5,087 nucleotides of DNA, taken from assembly GCA_903952805.1 (NCBI GenBank), contig CAJBHN010001110.1, forward strand, positions 1 through 5,087, in the 5' to 3' direction. This document shows, in pieces, positions 1 to 4,923 of this stretch (its first letter is position 1; each line of letters begins with the position of its first letter). The notes beneath the pieces were generated by a model that saw only the letters and a program-made list of their open reading frames with translations, did no database searches and had not been told where the DNA came from. Source of the DNA: an uncultured Myxococcales bacterium (lineage in GTDB: Bacteria > Myxococcota > UBA727 > VGSZ01). A program made the translations under genes and the position numbers.

Positions 1-1
1 C

Positions 2-109
2 GCCGGGCCCTGTGGCTGCCAGCTCGACGGCCAAAGCTCGTCCGCCGAAGCCATTGGCGGCGCGCTCATCGTCATGGGCCTCGTCGGTCGCCGTCGCCGC
101 CGCACCTGA
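2..109 (+). CDS. C-terminal end of a MYXO-CTERM surface-sorted protein (partial, 5' end outside window)
   Basis: This is the last 35 codons of a gene that enters from the left edge, ending in TGA at 107-109. The visible peptide has GPCGC (CGC at nt 11-19), a polar Ser/Gln-rich spacer, a hydrophobic run (GGALIVMGLVG) and then RRRRRT and stop. A short cysteine motif, a transmembrane stretch and a terminal arginine cluster is the architecture of the MYXO-CTERM tail. In myxobacteria that tail is thought to be processed so that secreted proteins become anchored at the cell surface. The main domain lies outside the window, so the protein's function cannot be stated. No start codon is visible, so the call rests on the tail motif and the lack of stops in this frame. 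It converges on the ABC ATPase gene with 36 bases between the two stops. Confidence is good for a sorted-protein tail and nil for any enzymatic role. Confidence 0.8.
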   Translation, partial: AGPCGCQLDGQSSSAEAIGGALIVMGLVGRRRRRT

Positions 110-115
110 GACGAG

Positions 116-141
116 TCGGCGACGGCTTGTCCGCCCGCCGA
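116..141. terminator. Possible bidirectional hairpin between convergent genes
   Basis: TCGGCG (116-121) and CGCCGA (136-141) are perfect inverted arms. Inside them CGG (123-125) can pair with CCG (131-133) around a CTTGT loop. The element lies between the stop of the MYXO-CTERM gene and the stop of the ABC ATPase gene, where a shared terminator would be expected. The T-run is poor on the + side (ATTGTT) and absent on the other, so an intrinsic terminator is only a moderate guess. GC-rich DNA makes short stems by chance. Confidence 0.3.
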
Positions 142-145
142 TTGT

Positions 146-1207
146 TCAGACCGAAAATGCCACCGCCCGCGTCGGCAGCACCTGCAAGTGCTCGCCGATG
201 GCGGGTGGCGGCGTCAACGACGGCCAGCGCAACAGCAGCGTCGTCGTCGTCGACGTCACCGTCACCCGCAGTTCGTGCTCGCGCCCGAGAAACAGCCGCT
301 GCAGAACCACGACGTCGACGCCGTCGGCGACACCGGTGCGCAGCCATTCGGGGCGCACGCCGAGCGAAATGGGTCCATTGCCGACGCCACCGCCCACGTG
401 GACATCACGACGGGGAATGCGGGTCTCGCCGACGCGGACCTCATCGACATCAAGCGTGGCTGGCACGAAATACATCGGACCGCCGAAAGCGCCGACGAAC
501 GGCGTGTCGGGCCGCAGATAGATATCCTCAGGGGAACCTTGTTGCGCGAGGCGGCCCTGATTCAACACCACGACGTCATCGGCGATGGCAAAGGCTTCTT
601 GTTGATCATGGGTGACGGCGACGACGGTGGCGCCGCTGGTCCGGGCGAGGGTTGACAATTCGCCGCGCATTTCCTCGCGGAGTTTGGCATCGAGATTCGC
701 CAATGGTTCGTCGAGCAAGAGAATCGGCGGCGAATGGACGCCGTCGCCGACCACAGCGCGGGCCACGGCCACCCGCTGTTGTTGACCGCCTGAAAGTTGG
801 TGGGGCATGCGGTCGGCGAGGTGGGCCAGGCGGACCCGTTCCAGGCCGGCCATGGCGAGGTCGCGACGTTGGGTGCCGCCAATCCCGCGCAACGAGAGGG
901 GATACGCGACGTTGTCGGCGACGGATTTGTGGGGCCACAGCGCGTAGCTTTGAAACACCATCCCGAGACCCCGGCCCTCGGGAGGCACGAAGGTGGCGCC
1001 CGCGTCGTCGACGAGGGTGTCGCCGAGCCACAGGCGGCCTCGGCTCAGGCGCTCGAGTCCGGCCATCATGCGCAGGGTCGTGGTCTTGCCGCAGCCCGAT
1101 GGACCCAGCAGGGCCACCACCCGACCAGATGACAGGGACAGGTCCAGGTCGGCGACAACGTCGGTATCACCGTAGCGCTTGGCGACGCCTTCCAGGCGGA
1201 TATCCAT
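146..1207 (-). CDS. ABC transporter ATP-binding protein (CUT1/FbpC/PotA-type importer ATPase with TOBE domain)
   Basis: This encodes a complete 353-residue ATPase that would power an inner-membrane importer. Visible motifs are the Walker A GPSGCGKT (residues 35-42), the Q-loop Q86 in VFQSYALWPH, the signature LSGGQQQR (138-145), Walker B ILLLDEP (162-168), the D-loop NLDAKL (171-176) and the H-loop H200 in THDQQEA. The C-terminal part (about 240-350) carries GVRPE (283-287), typical of the TOBE domain of MalK, UgpC, FbpC and PotA relatives. Total length is normal for that group. All catalytic motifs are intact, so it should be active. The region between signature and Walker B (GDGVHSPP, 154-161) is about four residues longer than usual. 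The ATG at 1207 is the only good start: the frame meets a stop a short way upstream, with no other ATG, GTG or TTG between, and no clear Shine-Dalgarno is seen. No permease or binding protein adjoins it, so the substrate (sugar, polyol, polyamine or ferric iron) cannot be assigned. Confidence 0.95.
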   Translation of the reverse strand: MDIRLEGVAKRYGDTDVVADLDLSLSSGRVVALLGPSGCGKTTTLRMMAGLERLSRGRLWLGDTLVDDAGATFVPPEGRGLGMVFQSYALWPHKSVADNVAYPLSLRGIGGTQRRDLAMAGLERVRLAHLADRMPHQLSGGQQQRVAVARAVVGDGVHSPPILLLDEPLANLDAKLREEMRGELSTLARTSGATVVAVTHDQQEAFAIADDVVVLNQGRLAQQGSPEDIYLRPDTPFVGAFGGPMYFVPATLDVDEVRVGETRIPRRDVHVGGGVGNGPISLGVRPEWLRTGVADGVDVVVLQRLFLGREHELRVTVTSTTTTLLLRWPSLTPPPAIGEHLQVLPTRAVAFSV

Positions 1208-1285
1208 CGGCGGCGCATGGTGCGTCAGGCACGGTCACGCAACGTGGGGCGTTGGGCAGGCGCGCGGAACAAGCGCGGCACAAGC

Positions 1286-1309
1286 CTCGATCGAACCGTT
1301 CGAGTCGAG
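1286..1309. repeat. Inverted repeat, 10-bp stem with one bulge
   Basis: CTCGATCGAA (1286-1295) and TTCGAGTCGAG (1299-1309) pair over ten base pairs with one unpaired base (G1304) around a CCG loop. It sits about 80-100 bases upstream of the ABC ATPase start. It could be an operator palindrome or an RNA hairpin in the leader. There is no T-run, so it is not a standard terminator. The longest of the three inverted repeats in this gap. Confidence 0.45.
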
Positions 1310-1346
1310 CAGCACCATCATCAAGCAGGTACCCGACCGTGCAGAC

Positions 1347-1371
1347 GCCGAGGCAAACAGGCTCTCTCGGC
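1347..1371. repeat. Inverted repeat GCCGAG/CTCGGC
   Basis: Perfect 6-bp arms GCCGAG (1347-1352) and CTCGGC (1366-1371) are separated by 13 bases. It is one of three stem-forming elements in the gap. A 6-bp stem with a long loop is weak evidence alone, and it is listed because of its neighbours. Confidence 0.25.
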
Positions 1372-1400
1372 CCTGTCGATGATCAAAGGACCTGAATACC

Positions 1401-1417
1401 GAGGGCTGCACGCCCTC
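1401..1417. repeat. Compact hairpin GAGGGC-TGCAC-GCCCTC
   Basis: Perfect 6-bp GC-rich arms GAGGGC (1401-1406) and GCCCTC (1412-1417) enclose a five-base loop. Neither strand has a T-run after it, so Rho-independent termination is unlikely. Candidate roles are a regulator site or part of a structured leader. Confidence 0.4.
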
Positions 1418-1620
1418 AGCATCCCGCTGCCAACGCAGGTAGCGGTCGTCAGGAGTGAACCGATACGATGTCTTTGACACCCAGACCCATTGCTACGACC
1501 GAAAGGAAGCGGGTTGGGCACCGGGACGACGCACAGCAACGGCCGCGTCGCGGGTTCTTCGTCGTGTTTGTGGCGCTGACGCGACCGTTCAGCAAGGCTG
1601 CGTCAGGAAAGCCAAGAAAT

Positions 1621-1625
1621 GGAAG
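1621..1625 (+). promoter_or_regulatory. Ribosome binding site deciding the start at 1632
   Basis: GGAAG lies six bases before ATG 1632-1634. The alternative upstream GTG at 1455 has only AGGA touching the start codon, which is too close to work. This supports the shorter, 257-residue product. Confidence 0.6.
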
Positions 1626-1631
1626 TGGCAG

Positions 1632-2405
1632 ATGCTTTACCAAATATTCTACGACGAGAAAACAAAAGCGTTCGTAGAGAAGATTGAAGGTATTATCACG
1701 CCATGCGGAGTACATCGCGCAAGGGAAACCACAAGAGACCCGGGTTTCATCTATGACGATGAACTGCCAAATAATCTTACAGACTTCAACACACTCTGCG
1801 AATGGCGAGTCCTCTACTATGTGTGGCAAAACTTGCCGTCATCATGGGTTGGATTTACATCGTGGCAGCACAATCAAAAAGGGTTCACGCCAGCAATTTC
1901 TGAACTCAGTGTTCAGCGGATTGAAACTGAACTCTCACTCCGTTCCTTGTGGCCATTCAAGGTAATCCCTCTTGAGCATTTAATGTTGCCCATGTCGCCA
2001 TCATCGCCTCCGACTCTGCGGTCCCAGTTCACACAGTGGAGTCTGGTTGAGCAGTTCAATGGAACGCAGTTGAATGACACCCGCAGCATGCCCATGGGTC
2101 GTTACCATCATGCACGTTACTGGGAAGCGATCCTGGCTGCTGTGAAGAAACGCCACGAGATTGACCTCGATCAGGTCTGCAACTGGGAGGCGCTGGGGAA
2201 GATCGATTCGCTCCACACCTGGTGTCATGCGTTCATTGCAACGTGGGAGTTCTTTGATGCCTACATGCAGTTCTCCGCGCCGATCGTCGACGAACTCGTG
2301 GACCAATTCGGAAATCATCCGTCCGACCTGGAACTTTCATATTCATGCGAACGACTCTTGGTGATCTTCAACTACCTCAACGAGGTCTCGAAAAAAATCC
2401 CATGA
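1632..2405 (+). CDS. Uncharacterised polysaccharide-locus protein (DUF4422-like), possible glycosyltransferase relative
   Basis: This encodes 257 residues. The product opens MLYQIFYDEK, followed by DPGFI (36-40), an EWRVLYYVWQN segment (57-67) and SWVGFTSWQH (71-80). It ends with SYSCERLLVIF (236-246). From memory, this order (a YDE opening, an E..LY..W helix, a WVGF block ending in H, and a final ERL helix) resembles uncharacterised proteins, including the DUF4422 group, found beside glycosyltransferases in capsule and O-antigen loci. No signal peptide or membrane span is visible, so it is probably cytoplasmic. The frame extends upstream to GTG 1455 (59 more residues). That extension is basic, low in complexity and lacks a usable ribosome site, whereas ATG 1632 has GGAAG and matches the family-like N-terminus. 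The gene overlaps the next by ATGA, which implies translational coupling. GC content is clearly lower than in the ABC gene. No catalytic activity can be assigned with confidence. Confidence 0.75.
   Translation: MLYQIFYDEKTKAFVEKIEGIITPCGVHRARETTRDPGFIYDDELPNNLTDFNTLCEWRVLYYVWQNLPSSWVGFTSWQHNQKGFTPAISELSVQRIETELSLRSLWPFKVIPLEHLMLPMSPSSPPTLRSQFTQWSLVEQFNGTQLNDTRSMPMGRYHHARYWEAILAAVKKRHEIDLDQVCNWEALGKIDSLHTWCHAFIATWEFFDAYMQFSAPIVDELVDQFGNHPSDLELSYSCERLLVIFNYLNEVSKKIP
2391..2397 (+). other. A7 tract just before the stop of the first glycan-type gene (possible -1 slip site)
   Basis: Seven A residues are read as AAA AAA A(TC) and followed two codons later by the TGA at 2403-2405. A one-base backward slip here gives AAT CCC ATG AAG, which enters the frame of the downstream gene with no stop. 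The downstream frame is open upstream to at least 2345. The phase is not the ideal X XXY YYZ arrangement, because the base before the tract is G, so transcript slippage is as plausible as ribosomal frameshifting. Confidence 0.35.
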
Positions 2406-4153
2406 AGCCTAACGTAAATATATGCCTCCTGCCCACAACCAACCACGCACACATACGTCCTCTCTTTGAAGCCGCAGAGTGGCTCCTCTTGGCTCACCTT
2501 GAAAACGGCTTCAACGCAACCATCAGCCTCCACAAACCACGGGAGGGCTTTACAAATGTCTTCTTGGGTGTCCATCTCGCGACGGCGGATGAACTCGTCC
2601 TCATCCCACCTGACTCGGTGATTTGGAACACCGAATACATGACAGAGGACGACCCTCTTGTTCAACTGCTCTGTGCTTTGTCATCGATGAATACCATCTG
2701 GGATTCTTCCGAACGCAACTGTCAAATCCTCGTGGAAAAGGGTGTGGAATCGAAACTCTGCGCACCCTGTTTTGTTTCGGGGCAGCAACGCTTGTCAAAG
2801 CTGAGCGGGCTGCAGACTGATCGCGATTTAGACGTCGTCTTGTGGGGGTCGGCGGACACCGACACCATCACCGAAACCATCGACGCCCTCAAACAGCGCG
2901 GACTCCGAGCGGCGCACCCTGTCGGATTGATTGGCGCTGACTGGGAACGTGTTGTCGCCCGAGCACACCTCTACTTGGAGGTGTGCGCCCCAGGAGAGAG
3001 GCCCTCCACCGCGCGCCAGGTATTCCTGCTTCACAACCATGTGCCGGTCGTCACTGCGTGGGGCGAAGTAGATCTCGGCGCTTCCTGGAACGACGCCATC
3101 TGCCGGGTGTCGCCCCCGAACATGGTCGACGCCTGTGTCGCCCTGTTGGCGAACCCTCTGCATATGCAGGCTGCGCAGTTGGCGGGGGCGTCAGCTCTCC
3201 ATGCGCACTCCGCGACATCGATGTTGCACTCGTTGTGGTCACCAACGATGAGCGTAGACGCTCCCGCACCCGCGTCTGCTCCTGTGCATTTTTTTTGCGT
3301 TTGTCACGTCAAGCCGATGTTCAGGCCGCCGCACGAAACGAATTGGATTTACACAGGGCAACACCAGAAAGACAGCAACTCGCACCTATCGAACATTTCC
3401 GCATCTCTCGGGGAAATGTATCCGTACCTTGCGGGTAGCGCGGCGTCATTTGCCATCTGCGATGAACTCATCAAACAAAAACTTGAAGGCTCCGTTTCAA
3501 TCCTGCAGTACAGGAAATTCATCGCAAAACGCCCCCTCGGCATATTCTCGAGCAACTACCCTGGACTCATCAGCGTCGAACGGCCTCCGGAATCCTCTGA
3601 GGTTTTCATCAAGGACATCGTGTCGGTTGATGGCGACTATTGTTTCTCGGTGCCAATCCTCATTGGAAATATGATTGCGCAGTATTCCGGCGCGCATCAC
3701 GTCGAAGATCTTCTCCGATTTGTCGCATGTGCAGTCGAGGTCGGCGTGCTGCCCGCACGGGATGTTGCAGGGTTCTTCAACAACCCCGTCCACATTCCCG
3801 GAGGGGTCGAGTTCGGCAAGTTCCCTGCGAGCGTATTTATCGAAATAGTATCCAAGCTGCGACTCGCCTGCGAGCGTTTTCTCCAGAAACATTCCCCGGT
3901 CGCGATGAGTGATTCCTATCAAAATCGTGCACTCTCGTTCTGCTGTGAGCGGCTGGGAGGCTGGTTGCTCGTTCGTCATCTCGAAGCGAGGTTCGGCATC
4001 CCCTTCGTTGATCCGTCCTACGTTGCCTGTTTTGGCGACCGGGTGGTCTTCGGTCCTGCCGACATCAGCAAACTGAACTATCCGCATATGTTTGGGTATA
4101 TGCACTGCATTGAAGATGGGGGGCAACGTGGAGTTTATGCCGTAGGCAGATAA
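2402..4153 (+). CDS. Glycosyltransferase-like protein fused to a DUF4422-like C-terminal domain
   Basis: This encodes 583 residues from ATG 2402, which overlaps the upstream stop as ATGA. An earlier in-frame ATG at 2345 lies inside the previous gene and lacks a good ribosome site. The N-terminal half (about 1-280) has NVFLGVHL (52-59), IWDSSERN (99-106), LDVVLWGS (143-150), an RAHLYLEV segment (187-194) and VPVVTAWGEVDLG (214-226). That series recalls nucleotide-sugar glycosyltransferases in which a 'W/YD.S..N' segment precedes a D-x-L/V-x-GS strand. A linker rich in Ala and Pro (about 286-294) follows. The C-terminal half has a DSNSHLSN block (324-331), then SFAICDEL (349-356) and YQNRALSFCCERL (506-518), which resembles the closing 'ERL' helix of DUF4422-type proteins and of the preceding gene product. 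No membrane span or signal peptide is seen. The likely job is sugar transfer in surface glycan synthesis. Donor, acceptor and the function of the second half are unknown. Confidence 0.75.
   Translation: MKPNVNICLLPTTNHAHIRPLFEAAEWLLLAHLENGFNATISLHKPREGFTNVFLGVHLATADELVLIPPDSVIWNTEYMTEDDPLVQLLCALSSMNTIWDSSERNCQILVEKGVESKLCAPCFVSGQQRLSKLSGLQTDRDLDVVLWGSADTDTITETIDALKQRGLRAAHPVGLIGADWERVVARAHLYLEVCAPGERPSTARQVFLLHNHVPVVTAWGEVDLGASWNDAICRVSPPNMVDACVALLANPLHMQAAQLAGASALHAHSATSMLHSLWSPTMSVDAPAPASAPVHFFCVCHVKPMFRPPHETNWIYTGQHQKDSNSHLSNISASLGEMYPYLAGSAASFAICDELIKQKLEGSVSILQYRKFIAKRPLGIFSSNYPGLISVERPPESSEVFIKDIVSVDGDYCFSVPILIGNMIAQYSGAHHVEDLLRFVACAVEVGVLPARDVAGFFNNPVHIPGGVEFGKFPASVFIEIVSKLRLACERFLQKHSPVAMSDSYQNRALSFCCERLGGWLLVRHLEARFGIPFVDPSYVACFGDRVVFGPADISKLNYPHMFGYMHCIEDGGQRGVYAVGR
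3289..3296 (+). repeat. T8 homopolymer at the domain linker of the large glycan-type gene
   Basis: Eight consecutive T residues are read as CA(T) TTT TTT T(GC), directly after the Ala/Pro linker (nt 3260-3283) and at the start of the second domain. A change of one base would leave the N-terminal glycosyltransferase-like half intact and replace the rest. The -1 frame stays open only to 3438 and the other frame to 3674. It is the longest T-run I see in the window. Confidence 0.7.
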
Positions 4154-4160
4154 ATCATCC

Positions 4161-4793
4161 CTACTGCAGATGAAGAAATTCAGAGATGTATTCCTCTTTC
4201 TTCTCTTTGAAAATCAACTTGTTATCTCTGCCCTGCAACACGAGGACGTTGTCGGGGATTTCCTCGTTCACCACACGGGTCCCCGCTGAAATGACCGTAC
4301 CGTCGCCAATGCGGGCACGACCGAGAATCTGAACGTCGCTGAAAAGAACGACGTTTTTTCCAATACAGGGACGCTGGTCGCGATAGCGACCGACGGTAAC
4401 CCCATGAAAGAAAACGAGGTTTTCGCCATAGGTCGCATCACCCAGGACGATGCCGCTGGTGTGGCCCATGACAAACACTCGTGGGAGGTTGATGTGACCA
4501 TACAGGTCGACGCCGTGGAGCACTTTGTTGAGATACGCAGCGCCCTGACTGACGCGTGGTGAAGCCGCGTGAAGCTCCCGACCGAGAAAATAGAGAAGCG
4601 TCGCATATTGACGTGAGTGGAGGGGGTCGACAGCCGCAATGCCGCGAAAAGCGCGATGGTATCCCAGGCAAAAGACAGCATGCTCATGAGCCGCAGGCAC
4701 TGCGGCCGACAAGGCAGCGGTGAGTTCTTGTTCCGGAAAAAGCTCAGGAAAAAATGTGGATATCTGGGCGCCGATATATCTTATGAGGTGCAC
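4161..4793 (-). CDS. Serine acetyltransferase-like hexapeptide (LbH) O-/N-acetyltransferase
   Basis: This encodes 210 residues that would transfer acetyl from acetyl-CoA. The order matches the serine acetyltransferase fold. A helical N-terminal part ends with DPLHSRQYATLLYFL (56-70), then LNKVLHGVDLYG (88-99). The left-handed beta-helix contains GHTSGIVLGDATYGENL (110-126), VTVG (132-135), PCIGKNVVLFSDVQILG (142-158) and ARIGDGTVISAGTRVV (160-175). The catalytic His of E. coli CysE (H158) aligns with H111, and D143 with D96. By my recollection D157 becomes G110 and H193 becomes R141, and the loop before it is shorter. The long C-terminal tail that docks CysK is absent. It is shorter than CysE (about 270 residues). 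The substrate may therefore be a sugar or another amine or alcohol instead of free serine. GTG 4793 is chosen because AAAGGA ends six bases upstream on this strand. The frame meets a stop soon before it. It converges on the preceding gene with 7 bases between stops. Confidence 0.88.
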   Translation of the reverse strand: MHLIRYIGAQISTFFPELFPEQELTAALSAAVPAAHEHAVFCLGYHRAFRGIAAVDPLHSRQYATLLYFLGRELHAASPRVSQGAAYLNKVLHGVDLYGHINLPRVFVMGHTSGIVLGDATYGENLVFFHGVTVGRYRDQRPCIGKNVVLFSDVQILGRARIGDGTVISAGTRVVNEEIPDNVLVLQGRDNKLIFKEKKEEYISEFLHLQ

Positions 4794-4799
4794 GCCAAA

Positions 4800-4805
4800 T
4801 CCTTT
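4800..4805 (-). promoter_or_regulatory. Shine-Dalgarno AAAGGA for the GTG start at 4793
   Basis: On the - strand AAAGGA is followed by six bases (TTTGGC) and then GTG. This spacing is ideal and fixes the unusual GTG start of the acetyltransferase gene. Confidence 0.7.
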
Positions 4806-4909
4806 CGCAGGCGGAGGTTATCTTCGTTGTGCCTGACCCGGGCGGGCATCCGAAAGTCGCTCATTCGGCGTCGAAACACGACAAAATACCTTACCACTTC
4901 ATCCTGTTC

Positions 4910-4914
4910 GAAGG
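4910..4914 (+). promoter_or_regulatory. Possible Shine-Dalgarno GAAGG for a + strand gene at 4924
   Basis: GAAGG lies nine bases before the tandem ATG ATG at 4924-4929. The spacing is slightly long but usable. Its value depends on whether the open frame that follows is a gene. Confidence 0.3.
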
Positions 4915-4923
4915 CAGTCGTCA

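Larger units (their letters stand above)
1208..1631. other. Gap between divergent genes with hairpins, no convincing gene
   Basis: About 420 bases separate the ABC ATPase start (-) from the preferred start of the first glycan-type gene (+). It should hold promoters for both directions, but I see no clear -35/-10 pair and no AT-rich -10 in the GC-rich part. It contains three inverted repeats (listed separately) within about 130 bases. Open frames exist on both strands. One is a minus frame at 1235-1480 with a GTG start and no ribosome site. Another is a + frame opening at GTG 1455 that runs into the downstream gene. Neither looks convincingly coding. GC content falls from very high to moderate across this stretch. 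Confidence 0.5.

Noticed and set aside
1291..1303. TCGAACCGTTCGA considered as the T-arm of a tRNA.
   Set aside because: No acceptor, D or anticodon arms and no CCA-compatible end surround it.
12..1395. Several long + strand open frames opposite the ABC ATPase gene.
   Set aside because: They are Arg/Pro/Ala/Ser-rich antisense shadows of a GC-rich gene whose minus frame carries every ABC motif.
1235..1480. Minus-strand 81-codon open frame upstream of the ABC ATPase gene (GTG start, begins MSKTSYRFTP).
   Set aside because: There is no Shine-Dalgarno, a TAG lies five codons before the GTG, the second half looks low in quality, and it overlaps all three hairpins. It could be a small gene but the sequence alone does not support it.
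1455..1631. Upstream extension of the first glycan-type gene to GTG 1455 (59 extra residues).
   Set aside because: AGGA directly touches the start codon, the extension is basic and low in complexity, and ATG 1632 has a properly spaced GGAAG and a family-like N-terminus.
2345..2401. Earlier ATG at 2345 for the large glycan-type gene.
   Set aside because: It lies within the previous gene and has no ribosome site. The ATGA overlap at 2402 is the standard coupled start, and MKPNVNICLLP reads as a natural N-terminus.
3497..4126. 209-codon minus-strand open frame opposite the large glycan-type gene.
   Set aside because: It is antisense to a gene with coupled start and recognisable blocks. It has no ribosome site or family features of its own that I can see.
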